DNA of 64,000 nt, from positions 1 to 64,000 of the forward strand of contig JADDOH010000144.1 in NCBI GenBank assembly GCA_016648135.1, read 5' to 3'. This stretch comes from Agrypnia vestita (Eukaryota; Arthropoda; Insecta; Trichoptera; Phryganeidae). Shown here one piece after another: positions 45,978 through 57,459 of this stretch; the stretch's first letter is position 1, and each line of letters begins with the position of its first letter. The notes under the pieces are model-generated. The model was not told the origin of the DNA, searched no databases, and was given only the letters and a program-made list of their open reading frames with translations. The translations under genes were made by a program, and so were the position numbers.

Positions 45978-46468
45978 TGTCACGAGATGATAGAATCAGA
46001 AGGAATCATGTATTACGAAATCTCTGGAATGACTGGACTATTTTCGTAAATTTTCGAAACATCGAGAAAACGATAATCTACATAAATGGAGAATCAGTGT
46101 GTCAGAGTTGTGGATGGCTGATTGAATGCCATGGAAATGTATAAGCAAAATCGTGCGGCGTGTGTTGTGAGTGTGTGACCACGCGACAGTTATTCGGCGC
46201 AAGTACCTACCGACAAGAAACTTAAAGTAACGTGCAAGAGTAGGTATATGAAAGACGAGTTATTCAGGAGTGATTAAAAGTGCAGCGAAGACACTGGAAC
46301 AACGAAGAACTACTAATTAGATAAAGTGTGTGAAATATTCTTGAAATTCATTTGAATTCAAGAACGTTGCTCCGATTCAATTCGTGTCCGGTGACTTTTT
46401 GCATTTCAAATAAAACTTTAATTAATTTTAAGTGTTTCATTTATCTACCATAGCTACGTCCCGCGACA
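45978..46468 (+). mobile_element. Solo LTR, family G
   Basis: 491 bp, starting TGTCACGAGATG and ending CTACGTCCCGCGACA: the canonical TG...CA with short inverted ends TGTCACG/CGCGACA. Flanked by matching ATAT 4-mers. An AATAAA signal is at 46409-46414, 59 nt before the end. No gag-pol, primer-binding site or second LTR lies nearby, so this is the product of LTR-LTR recombination. The relative at 23316-23836 shares the 3' portion. Superfamily is inferred (a 4-bp duplication suits Gypsy), not proven. Confidence 0.85.
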
Positions 46469-46473
46469 ATATT

Positions 46474-46540
46474 TTACGACTCGCGTTTTGAGAGTGACAG
46501 AACCTCTCATCACAGGTGAAGTATTAAACTATATTATATT
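46474..46540 (+). repeat. Dispersed repeat R, copy 3
   Basis: ACTCGCGTTTTGAGAGTGAC, then AGAACCTCTCATCACAGGTGAA, matches copies at 15443 and 33048. It abuts the LTR target duplication. Confidence 0.6.
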
Positions 46541-46563
46541 CAAATATAGAAACACGCGGGTTT

Positions 46564-46583
46564 GGTTAGGTTAGGTTAGGTTT
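46564..46583 (+). repeat. Interstitial (GGTTA)n run
   Basis: GGTTAGGTTAGGTTAGGTT, four units of the insect telomere motif within unique DNA. Confidence 0.7.
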
Positions 46584-47265
46584 GATAAGTTATCAGTCCA
46601 TCTTAGTTTTGGCATTCCTAATTTCCTTCTCCCTTAAACAGAGTATAGAGCTCATTATCTTAGAGCCTGCGCTAAAGTCCACTATCCAGAACCGGTCCAA
46701 AGCGGCGCTTAAAAATTATCCTTTCAAAAACGCCCAGTGCTCGATCGCTCTTTTTAGTCGGTACTCATTGTATATTTAAGCACTAATCTGATGAGCGTCT
46801 TGTACACTATTATTTTAGTATTTCTGGACAGCAGTTTAGTTTTGGAGCGTAGTCAGTAGAATAAAAAAAGTAACCCATATAAAACAAGTTTTTATTGTAC
46901 TCCCTTTCTTTGTAAAATATAACAACAATTAAAGACGAATTAAAACATATAACATAACACTAAACTTACAGTAATTTAATATATTTCTAAAATGTCAGAT
47001 GTTTTGAGCTTTGATAAGACACTTCATGCTTTGAAAATTAAATTCTAAAAGCATTTGTCAGTCAATTTAGATTTTCGAAATTTGTAGTGAAGTATCTATT
47101 ATATATACCGACGGAGTAATTCAAATTTAGAAAATATTCCTCGACATTATCGGGCCGCCGTTGCTGGTAATCAAACTTTTGTAATGATTCCAATTTGAAA
47201 AAACCTAAAATTTACTAAAAAAAAAACCTTAAAAAAAAATTCTAAAAATCTGAAATTATACTATA

Positions 47266-47455
47266 ATTATTAATTTTTTAACGAAAATTTGATAGATATT
47301 CTTGATCGTCGCCACGAGTCTACTTGCAAAGTTTCAGCTCGATTGGATTACAGGAAAAGGGTTAAAAATCGATCCAAAGTTTTTTCGACGGCAAGCCGGC
47401 AATCAAGCAAGCAGACGCCACGAGTTAATATAAAGGGAGTAATAAGGTTTTTCTT
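47266..47455 (+). repeat. Dispersed repeat S, copy 1
   Basis: Contains TTAACGAAAATTTGATAGAT, CGCCACGAGTCTACTTGCAA, TTTCAGCTCGATTGGAT, AAAAATCGATCCAAAGTTTT and AAGGGAGTAATAA. About 90 percent identical by eye to the reverse complement of 61338-61535. Non-coding, family unknown. Confidence 0.8.
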
Positions 47456-47459
47456 TTCT

Positions 47460-49415
47460 AAAATGTCAAAAAAATATTTGTCACATTTTTGATAATTATA
47501 ACCAAAAAAAAAAAGGTCGGCTCCTGTGATTTTTGGAGGTTACGAATCTTTCAGTTTAACTTTCTACATACATGCACATTTCATACATGTGTTAAAAACA
47601 CCCCACAAAAATACATGTCTATTCAATAACAATACAATAATTAATTAATTAATCAATTGGTGTCAATTCATTACTTCATGGTCACTTATGTATATCTACT
47701 TAGAAGGCTGTCTTTTTCGTTTAATATGTACCCAACCACCTGCTCAATCATCTCACACAAAACCTCAAGCAATGGGTTTAATTACAAAACATTTCCCGCG
47801 TTCCTTTTCGGTGTTCCGAGCCTCATTTGGCACATCCTATTGTGTCGTGAGCATTAGGCCGGGGCGTGGGAAACGTTCTCGAAACCCACCCAGTTTTGTA
47901 CGATGGCTTTCACACGCTTTTTATATGAATACCCATCAAGTGAAAGGTTTGAAATAAACTGGGTGGAAATTCAAAGGAAACACCCTTTGAAGTGGGTTCC
48001 AAGCAGCCTCTGTGATGTCGCGGCTGTATAAAGCTGCCTTTTCTTAAGGATGTGTGCACACAAAGGATGTACCAGGCTCGGCTCGAATGTTTTGAGCCCT
48101 GCTGAAAAAATTCTGGAAAAAATATAAAGGAAAATGCATTTTCATTCAGCATTCGTGATTTTCATAAATGAAGGCAATTTGCCCGATCTATTGTTGACCC
48201 CAAACATCATAGGTTTGTACTCACGCAAGCGTAGCTACTTGATGAATCAGCACAGTGAAATTTTTCAAAAATACTCAACGTTATATATACATAATATATA
48301 TAATTTTAATGGCATTTTGAAATTTTTTAACTGAGTACTATTTCATCATGTTTTTTATTTATTTCTTGTTAAAGCTGTTTAAATACGCCCCTGAACAAAA
48401 TGATGATTATATAGTTTACACGTATTTAAAGTATGAACAAAAAAAATTAATCTGTCTCCAAAATTTTAAAATTAAATCGTAAATAAGTTTTTTAACTAAT
48501 AAATAAAAGGACATGTCAAACTTTGCTTTTCTTTTTCTTTTATAATAATTTTATGTCACATCCAACTAGTGATTCTTAAATGAAAAAGGTTTTTTCTTTA
48601 AAATTATTTTTTAATAATTGCTTACCCGCTAGGTTTTCTAGAATTGACCCAAAGTCGATAGTTAATTAAATGTGACATTAAAAATAAGGAAGGCTATATT
48701 TACTAGATTATTTATACGAAGGTCAACAGACAGTCAACACCAAGAATTAAAATGCCTAAAGGATAAAGTGTAATTTTAGGGTTGCTTATGGTTGGTTAGA
48801 TTTATCCGTGTGACGTAATAATCCTAGTTAATAGGAATATAAACAAAGGAAAACCTCTTTGAAAAACAAAATACCGTTTTATAATCCTTGCTATTGTAAA
48901 CTTAATGATTCCAAGATCGTGTTCGGCCTGTTCTTTGATAGACAGGTAGTTATTATATGTCCTGAACATTCCTAAAAGTTTGATTCATTTTATTGTAAAT
49001 TCTCTGCAAAATTGTTTGTTAATTATACACTTTCTAAAAGGTTTTTTGATCATTTTTAGTTTTTCGCATATTTATTTGATTATTGTTCATTCTATAGAAG
49101 ATTGTAATTATAAATAAAATTTGTATGTAATAAAAAATTAAAATGTAACATATATGTTATTTGAAATTAAATATGTTTTTCTCTTTGTTTACAGAAATCA
49201 AGATACACGTTTTGATGAAATCATCTTTGCTCACCTAAGGTAAAAACTCATAACTAAATAACTATCAAATTATATATTGATTAACATATACTCCTACAAG
49301 AATAAATATTGAGTAAGAAAATGCGTCATGGTGAGAATGAGTTAAATTATAAATTACGGATTGAATTCATCAATATGGAGAATGCAATATCAATTATTTT
49401 CATCATCTTCTTCTT
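47460..49415. other. Mixed stretch, nothing recognised
   Basis: A less AT-rich part at 47800-48090 carries overlapping ORFs (89 codons plus, 80 codons minus) without family motifs. The rest is AT-rich. Confidence 0.4.
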
Positions 49416-49422
49416 CTTACTA

Positions 49423-49805
49423 TTAACTATTAAAATAATCCACATCACAGGAGGCGCTATCTTCCAGAGGATAGCGCCTCCTGTGACATGGATTCCCAGC
49501 TGTCCTTTTACCTTTCGGGAGGTCTTCCGTGAGGGTAGGTTCCGTGAGGCTGACTATGAAGTGCAATATGCTGTCCATTCTCTGGACATGACCACAGCAG
49601 TCCCTCCTAAACATTGTATAATGTCCTGGTCCTCATGCGATCCCTCAGAGTCTCGCCTGCTATCATCCTCGGTGTCTCCATCTCGGAAGTCCTCAATATT
49701 TTTTTAGTCCTGATAGTGGCTGAGCTTGCTTCATCGCCGTATGTCATTATCGGTCTTAGCCATGCTATATATATTCGTTTTTCATCAGCGATTAGTAATA
49801 AAATT
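49423..49805 (-). pseudogene. LINE ORF2 C-terminal tail (family L1d)
   Basis: The minus strand reads WLRPIMTYGDEASSATIRTK, then KKILRTSEMETPRM, GETLRDRMRTRTLYNV, a stop and frame change, CCGHVQRMDS and PKGKRTAGNPCHRRR. The blocks line up with the LRPxxxYGxE, LRxxxxRxLRDRxR, GHVxRMD and GKRxxGRPxxRR segments of LINE ORF2 tails. RT catalytic residues are absent. A GC-rich 17-bp inverted repeat sits at its 3' end (49445-49486). Confidence 0.75.
49445..49486. repeat. GC-rich perfect hairpin, 17-bp arms
   Basis: TCACAGGAGGCGCTATC, 8-nt loop, exact reverse complement. It lies in the 3' portion of the LINE remnant on the minus strand, and may be a structured 3' end or a local inverted duplication. 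Confidence 0.85.
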
Positions 49806-49949
49806 AAACTCTACTTCCTGGCTACTTCGACTTCGCCCTAGACTCTGGTCTTTGTTGAAGGAGCTATTTTTTTGTGATATTAAACTGAAAATAAAAAAAA
49901 ATTATATCCACAAAATATGTCTTACCTACCTCGAATATTTTTTGTAATA

Positions 49950-51240
49950 TACACATAAAATATTATTTGATTTATTTAATGGTGGATATTTATTTAGCGA
50001 AACAACAATTTTAAATATTGTGTCTGCTATTTACAGCCTCAGTACAGAATATACATATTTGGAGGCTTACAATCTTTTGTTAATTTTGAATGTATATCTG
50101 CTTCTTAATATTTTAATTATTTATTGCATCATTCATTAAACCTTACCTTATCAAAAGGATATAAATATCGTTTTTAATCCAGTCTTTGCAAAGTTGAATA
50201 GAGGTATGGCGCGTAAACATGCTCATGGCATTTAATGGGTTAATTAAAATAATATTTTTTTTGTAAATGGAAAACATTACACCATAGCGCTCTTACTATT
50301 TTCTGATCTAAGCTACGCGCTTGTGCTTTGATTAACGTAACTAAAGCGTTGATATCCCGGGAAAATTGTATTTTGTTATTAAATAAATTAAACTTACTTC
50401 AGTTGCAATTTAAATCTTCTATTATATTCGTAGTTCTAATAAAATGCGAAATTGAAATTCAATATAGTAGCTGTAAAATGTGGTTAGACTAGGATCGAGC
50501 TAAAATAAATTCACATTATACAAATCCCAACATTTGATTTGTGAGCCTTATGTTTCTGACAGTTTGACTAGCTCTTGAAATTTGATCCAATTATTTTCTT
50601 GTTCATAATTTAAAAATACTTTTACAAGGATCAAATTTATGTCTTATATAATTTATTTCTGTAATTAACGTTTTTCCTTAAACGAAATTTGTAACTTTTA
50701 AACTAAAAAGTTACAAGCAACCTCGTATCACAAATTTGTTAAAATTCAACATGAAAAATTGGTCATGGTGAAAGAATATTCTGGTCTCGATAAAATGTAA
50801 TGTGATTTCACACATTTATTTTCTTTTAACACGAAAAGAATATACTAAAATACTGTAAAAGATTTTTCACCCAGAAAAATAAAAGATCTTCCGGATATTG
50901 TTTCCTCACTGTAAATTATCACTTTAAGAACTCACTAGGCCGGAATCTGATACTACATTATACTCATATATAACACAAATGGGATTATGGGTAGGCCGCG
51001 TCATCATCGATCTATTTATTATATTCAGAATAGTTATTAAAATTGAGGAGCAGTAATGTTTAAAAAGCAATAACTATTCATAATTTTCTCTTCTATTGGA
51101 TATTTCTTATCTTATCATCTTTTGGAAATAAATCATTATTTTAATATTATCAAGGTTTAGAAATATTACATATAAATATCATTGGGTTACAGTTAGTTCA
51201 ATTGGAAATTAGAAGAAGTGTAATGTGTGAAATTTTTTTT
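49950..51240. other. AT-rich stretch with a SINE tail fragment
   Basis: At 50285-50330, CTCTTACTATTTTCTGATCT followed by GCGCTTGTGCTTTGATT resembles a reversed SINE tail. Nothing else recognised. Confidence 0.4.
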
Positions 51241-51284
51241 TAAAAAGACTACAGACTACACAGTGAAGTAGGTTATGTGTTTGG

Positions 51285-51470
51285 AGCTTCATCGGCAGTT
51301 ATCCAGAGAGGACCAAAGAACTCCTGGATGACTCAATATTTCAAAATCCTACTGGATGAAAGCGATACCCAGAACCGAAGAAGATACAGCTTGAAAACGA
51401 GAAGAGCCGACCCCAACAGTCTACTCAGGCAATGAGTTCTGTCAGTGCAAGGAAGAAGAAGAGAAAAAAT
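51285..51470 (+). pseudogene. LINE ORF2 C-terminal tail and GAA-rich end
   Basis: The plus strand reads RGPKNSWMTQYFKILLDESD, then NRRRYSLKTRRADPN and a stop. Layout (GRPxxTWMxxxx, then WRxxxRRADP) resembles LINE ORF2 ends. It is followed by AAGGAAGAAGAAGAG, a plausible simple-repeat tail. Short and diverged. Confidence 0.55.
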
Positions 51471-51599
51471 TTAACTTAAAAAAAATTCGGTTTCCATGGT
51501 TTCATGTTAATCGAGTTCCACTGTGTTTATAAAAAGGCACTTGTTTCGATTTCATTATTTTGCACAAGTTTTTATTTTGCCATTTTAAATTTGATTCCC

Positions 51600-51990
51600 C
51601 CTTCAATTCGTGCAAACAGTTTGTGAAGTCCGGACGTTTAATTGGCCCGAATCTAACCGCCCGGTCGTGCGGCGGCTGCCTTTGTGTAAATACATAAGAC
51701 CAAATTACCGGGGATTACCGACAACCCGACCAACTTCCGATTCGACAATCTGGTAAATACGCCATTAATCAGCTCCGCACCGGATGTACCCAATCTAAAA
51801 ATCGTCATGTCCCGCCAACTCGGTGGTCTGCGTTCGACATTTTGAATTTGAATCGTGGGGATGCAGATTTTGTATATCTATAAGCGGCGCGTGTCTACGA
51901 ACAGTGCACCACCCTCAGGCGTGTCACGTCGTATCAAATATTATACTGGGATCGTGGCTTCGGTTTCCGTCAAATCTAAATTTGAGCATT
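51600..51990. other. GC-richer island, unrecognised
   Basis: Unique-looking CpG-containing sequence (CCGCCCGGTCGTGCGGCGGC) with a 91-codon ORF (51823-52098) that resembles no protein. A candidate for conserved regulatory DNA by composition only. Confidence 0.35.
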
Positions 51991-52234
51991 GAATTAATAA
52001 AATATGATGTTAAAAATGTAAGCCGAGGCGTAGAAAAATATTTCAGCCTCCTTAAAAAGTTGCATAATGTGTCCGTATTACATGTATATATGTTTTAAAC
52101 CAATATTTTTGTTAGCCAAGGATTTATAAATTTGAAGCCGTAGAAAACAGTCGATGATTGCCGTGAGGCATTGAAAATTTATGAATTTACAAGGAACAGT
52201 ATTCAACTTATAAATATATCGTATTGAATTATGA

Positions 52235-52400
52235 TAAATTATAGAAGTCTCACAAAGACAAAGCTATGAATATGAGAAAGGTATGTGGAAGTCTTTTTAT
52301 ACGATGGCCTAGGGCTTACAATTTGTATGAGCTGGCTTCATAGAGGCTGTATGTGTTACTTCATACAGGCTGTAAGCCCTGTGTGATCACTATACACAAT
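52235..52400. mobile_element. MITE family C, diverged copy
   Basis: AATTATAGAAGTCTCACAAAGACAA, then GTGGAAGTCTTTTTATACGATGG and the internal GTGATCACTATACACAATGCAAC, parallel the 15790-16300 element. An inverted pair AGGGCTTACA/TGTAAGCCCT lies inside. Confidence 0.65.
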
Positions 52401-52984
52401 GCAACCATTCACCAAAAATCACAAGAAAATCCACACAATTCTATATGTGTTCAAATCTGAGAATCTTTCGTGTATTTGAGTGGAATATGCTGGATAAATC
52501 TGTAGTCTTTTCTCATGAACATAGATTTTCGCAGCTGGTAATGACACCTCTATATATTTTAAAATAGAGTAATGAGTGATATACTTTTTAATGTATACAT
52601 GAAATTCTTACTATCGTATTATTATTACTCGATACGATATTAATTAATTCTGTTTTGAACTGTCCAAACCAGTATAACTCATTTTTACCGATTTGCGGAT
52701 TGAACGCCTTTTGCATAACTACGTCCATATCTCCATGTGTGATTTTTATATCCAGAAAAATATTCTATACTTAGGTGGTAGAATAATTTTTTTTCGCTTT
52801 TCTTAGTCCAAGCCAAAAGACACTCTTCACCCTATGTCATCCTGTACGTACAAATATTAACGTATAACCATGTATCATTAATTAGCATACTTTGAAATTT
52901 AACCCTGTTTTGAGATTTCACGAAACTGTCTATAGAAATCGCTTTTGTGAGTTGGGTTTGTATTTTTAGTTTAAGTAACATTAT

Positions 52985-53095
52985 TAATGTTGAAGAGCTG
53001 TTTAGAGCCGATAGAGATAGGGAGATGTACTCTCAAGTGATAGTCAACGTTAGGGAGACCCAACATGAAACTAGGAGAAGAAGATGAAGAAAATT
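52985..53095 (+). pseudogene. Possible LINE ORF2 terminus
   Basis: The plus strand reads EELFRADRDREMYSQVIVNV, then RETQHETRRRR and a stop, with a GAAGAAGATGAAGAAAA tail. The DRDRxxxxxxVxNVR phrase resembles LINE C-termini, but the fragment is too short for certainty. Confidence 0.4.
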
Positions 53096-53309
53096 ATTAA
53101 CAGGTCAACTGAAAATAAAAATCCTTTCTATTTTATTTTAATTTTGAAATGCAGCTACGAAACATATTTAAATGATTTCGACCAATATTTTAATTCTTTA
53201 TTTTATATTGTTTATCTTGTATTTTTAAGGATTTAACTGCAAAGCATTCCGTTGTTCGAAGAACAACGTTATTCGCCGTCTCAACCCCAAACATTTTCAC
53301 TAAATCTTC

Positions 53310-53640
53310 TATTGTTTATTCGAGAACATGAAAAGCACTTCGCGGGGATGAAAAATTTATTGAAACAGAGGTATTACGGCGAAAATTTCCCCTAAACGAA
53401 ACATTGGGTGATTTTCGGAAGGGGTGTCTCTTTGTATGAATTGCTAGACCATATTCCATTGTTGATTTTTTTATGATTTCGCGGGCGAATTTAGAATGCA
53501 CCCCTTATTTATCTTGCAAGATATGCAAGTAGGCACTCATCTTATATAGATTTTTGAATGTTATTGCATTGTATTATTTCAATTCCTTGAGTAAAAAAAA
53601 TTATATAGTAAACATTTATGCATAATTGGTCTACACTACG
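53310..53640 (+). repeat. Dispersed duplication D, copy 1
   Basis: The block with GAATTTAGAATGCACC, GTAGGCACTCATCTTATATAG and GCATTGTATTATTTCAATT recurs at 55255-55600 in the same orientation, diverged and with indels. Element unknown. It contains a 61-codon minus-strand ORF without recognisable motif. Confidence 0.6.
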
Positions 53641-53900
53641 TCAGATTTCTACTCGAGGCACTTCAAAATGTGTTGTGTATGATAGGTACAAGAGGATAGA
53701 TATATGTCAATGCATGAGCGGACAATATTTGTACGAGAAAAAAACATACATAGTTGTATGACCGCTTTTCTCTAGACAATGGTGCAAGAAAATACTTTCT
53801 TTATTTATTAATGCCCAACGGGGATATTACAATAAGGTAAACTTCCATTTATAGAATGAATACTTGACGTTTGTTTTACGTTTAAATGTGTACTTTACGC

Positions 53901-53990
53901 ACAATGTATTATTTTATTTGGGTTTATTTGGAATTGTAGTTGATAACAATGTATTATTTTATTTGGGTTTATTTGGAATTGTAGTTGATA
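53901..53990 (+). repeat. Exact tandem duplication, 45-bp unit
   Basis: Two consecutive identical 45-bp copies beginning ACAATGTATTATTTTATTTG and ending GTAGTTGATA. No differences, so recent or conserved by conversion. Confidence 0.93.
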
Positions 53991-55254
53991 ACATGCTATT
54001 AAAATAAAATTAAGACATGCTTTTAAAAGTACGGATTTAATGAGTAATTTAACAAATTTACAAATTAGAAGCGGTCGAGTTGATAATCGATTACCGGAAT
54101 ATTAGCAATTACTGACAAAAATGTCACAATAATAGACACTCGTTTGACTAAATATTATTTCTTATTATACTTAACCTCACAATAAAGGTCAAAGTATTTG
54201 TTTGTACTTGTATTTCTTTCATTTTTCAAAATTAACGATGATTTATAGGGAACAAACAGAACCAGTGATATATACGAAATGAAGGTAAATTTAATACATA
54301 ATTAGTGCTCTAGCGTGCATGTGTGTATGACTTTGCCCTGTATTATTATTTCACTTTACTTACTCGCTCTAAAAAACCGTAGTAAATCATTTCAAATAAT
54401 TTTTTATCCAAAATACGAATGAAAAGGTATAAACTTTTTATTTTACCACGGATTGGTATTAGATGTTTGGTCAACCAAATATCCACCATTTTAAATCCAG
54501 AACGACAAAGGCCATAAAGGATGTTGTTTTCCTGTTTGTTTTATATATCTACGGAGTTAAATTTCATTTCTATTTGTCAATTACTTATGGCTAGGTTTAT
54601 TCGTTAATTAAGGCATTTAATTAACGACTAGCGGTTTTACCTTCAAAGCCTTCGGTTGTAGGCGGATACTGTGGTATCTCATGTTTGCTGATATTAAATA
54701 TTTATCTTTGTCTTCTTACTTACGTTTAATGAAATTATCTGGATTGTTATAATTAAATTTAAGAAGAATTTTCTTTGAAATGTTTGACTTTGTAAATTTT
54801 GTATGGTTAAAGAAACCACTTGATTTATCGTTATGAAATTATGTTGTACCAACTTCCTTGTAATCTGAAAGGAATTTTAATTTCAATTTATACGTACATT
54901 TACTCGTATATTGGGTATTTGTAGATGTATTGTTTAATTGGTAATACTAAAATATTTTCATTTATTGATATAAAAATCAATTTTTACTGTTAATGTTGCA
55001 ATTTTTACATAATATTTCGTAATTTGATTCTGCATATGTATGTACATTATATATTGATATACCTTTGAACGCATAATGTAGTGTATTTCCTAAAATATTT
55101 TTCGTTAAAATTTTTCATTTTTGATTACTTGGTCTCTATTTTTATAAATATTTTTAGAAAAATCTCTATAATAAAAAATATGTCTACTTGATATAAGTAT
55201 AAATAATTTATTATCAGTATTTTTTTTTTCAAGATGGTAGTATTTGACTGGGAA

Positions 55255-55600
55255 AAATAAGTCACCACAGAAAGAATTTGTCTATTAGCCGAGTTCAATT
55301 CTGGACGAACAATTTATTGATAAAAAAAGATTCGGAAGCAACTCCGTGTATTTTAGAAAAATCATTTTGTCTATCATTCCTTATGAGTTCGCTGGCAAAT
55401 TTTGAACGCACCACTTATACAAGAAATGCTAGTAGGCACCCATCTTATATAGATTATTGAATATCATTACATTGTATTATTTCAATTACGTGAATAGAAA
55501 TATTGCATACATAATTTGCAGCAAGGGATAGTATTTACGCACAGCTGGTCAACACGGCAATCTTCATAGCTACTTGAATCGTCTTGCCTTATTTAAAATG
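55255..55600 (+). repeat. Dispersed duplication D, copy 2
   Basis: Partner of 53310-53640: AAATTTTGAACGCACCACTT, GTAGGCACCCATCTTATATAG, ACATTGTATTATTTCAATT. Confidence 0.6.
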
Positions 55601-56089
55601 CACAAACTAGAGTCCCGACAGAAAATATCCGATCTTGTCATGGAGTTATTGATTTTCTTTTTTATATGCATATCTATACATTTGTATATTGAGCCCCGTA
55701 CCTATAAGAAATCCGGAGTTCCTTAGTTAACAATATAAGTTATTTTTCTACCATCTCAAGAATGTGACGCACATATAATATATATTGTGCTGCCCCTTAA
55801 ATTAATGCTGTTATTCTTGCAGATACTCTATCATAATTTAAAAAGTCGCTCCAACACAAATATAATTTTTTTGAAGGCATAGAACGCATAAAATCACTTA
55901 TTTATAATATCAACATATTCGTACATGATAAGACTATCCCTAAAAATTTTTAAGTAAAACACTCCTACTTAATTTTGTGTTCGAATTTTTATAATTAAAT
56001 ATGTCAAATTTTTACCCTCACTGTATTCAATCTTCATTTATCATAAACGTTTTGGAAAAACCCCAAAAATTCGACCTAATTCCGCAATA

Positions 56090-56345
56090 CATCAACCGCT
56101 CTCAGCATCAGGTGGTTTCATCATTTTCCACTCTACTATTTCCATTATGTCTGTGATTAAAACTGGAGCCTTTAGAAATATTCCAGGCTTTTCCGCAGCA
56201 TTCCTATCGGTGCCGATGCAAACTATTTGGTTCTCCCAGCTTGAATTGCATTCCGATTGCATTCGTTTCCTATCCAATCTTCGGTGAGAGCTTCCCAGCA
56301 ATTTGACCACTGGCGTAGCCTTTCGACCGAGATCCATCCCTTAAC
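56090..56345 (-). other. GC-richer island with an 81-codon ORF, unrecognised
   Basis: The minus-strand open frame (56337-56092) includes SSHRRLDRKRMQSECNSSW and EIVEWKMMKPPDAESG. It has a balanced composition, but no family is recognised and no splice signals are convincing. It may be conserved non-coding DNA or an old element. Confidence 0.25.
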
Positions 56346-57040
56346 AGTCGATTAATTTGTTTTCATTTAATCCGATAGCCTGCCCCATGCACGTTTTAAA
56401 TCCATTCAACGTTTTCATTGCAATAATAAAACTTCATCAAAAAGGTTTCATTGTTAACCAGTTTTGACAGGTAATCAAATTTTGTAATTTATTATCGCAT
56501 TCTCCGTCGTAACCTGGAAATGAAATATATTTTTTCCTCGTTTACGAGCTAAGTTTACTGGATTTTTTTTAATCAATTTTAGATCATCCATCACTTTGGT
56601 TTAAATTAAATGAGTTCAAAGCGATACACCTACTTTCAATTCGATCTCTATTCATTCAAGAAATAAATAAAAAATGGCATATTTTAGTGTTGACCTGATA
56701 ATCTGTCCTCTTCATTTTCTTAGTTTTACTCGCAGTTAGAGAAGTCATGATCATGGTACTGCGACGGATCTGTCATCGCCGAGTTATTTATTTATTTGTA
56801 TATATTAATTTTTGCACGCAATTTGCGAGTTTGTAAGAGTTTACAGTCAGACCGCAGAATAAAGGAAACGAAGTAGCAAAGACCTACATCACGGCGTATC
56901 ACCGTTAGAATCTGATGAGTGGTAACTTACCATATATAGAGAATATTCGTGATCAAATTTCCCTGTAGGGAGCCCAGAATCGAATGTACTATCAGGGGAT
57001 TTGTCCCGATAGTGTCAATATTATTATCATAGAATTATAA

Positions 57041-57179
57041 GAATATTTTTATATGTAGGTATATTCTGAGAACACAATGACTCTGGATTTGTCCGCTCAG
57101 TAATAATTATTTTAACAATATTTTTATATAAAAATATATTCTAAGAACACAGTTACTGGATTTGGTCCCCAAAGGGATG
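57041..57179 (+). repeat. Two diverged direct copies of an about 55-bp block
   Basis: 57041-57093 (AGAATATTTTTATATGTAGG, TTCTGAGAACACAATGACTC, TGGATTTGTCC) and 57116-57179 (CAATATTTTTATATAAAAAT, TTCTAAGAACACAGTTACTGG, ATTTGGTCC). A third diverged copy lies at 13893-13967. Confidence 0.65.
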
Positions 57180-57199
57180 ACTAATTAATTAAAATAACA

Positions 57200-57385
57200 A
57201 CAGATGTCTCTAGTAGAGACGGATGCAATATATGAAACGTTCTTGAGTTGAAACATACTCGTGTATAGAACTTTCAAAAATTTTATAATGTGTGGAATTG
57301 GTGAACGTTGCATTGTATATAAGACTTCCATACACGTTTCTCATAAAAAATAGTTAGTGTCTGTGAGACTTCTATAATATAGCAT
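57200..57385 (-). mobile_element. MITE family C, short inverted copy
   Basis: The reverse complement begins TATTATAGAAGTCTCACAGACA and continues ATGAGAAACGTGTATGGAAGTC and TACAATGCAACGTTCACC, matching family C ends. Confidence 0.65.
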
Positions 57386-57459
57386 TATTATCAGAATTAT
57401 TTTGCAGTACTAATAATTGTAGTATTTAAAATGTCCAACGTTAAAAAATTTAAAAATAT

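Noticed and set aside
46790..46810. CTGATGAG as another hammerhead core
   Set aside because: No stem II partner and no GAAA follow.
56913..56935. CTGATGAGTGG as a hammerhead core
   Set aside because: GTGGTAA/TTACCAT can pair, but no GAAA and no stem III or cleavage triplet follow.
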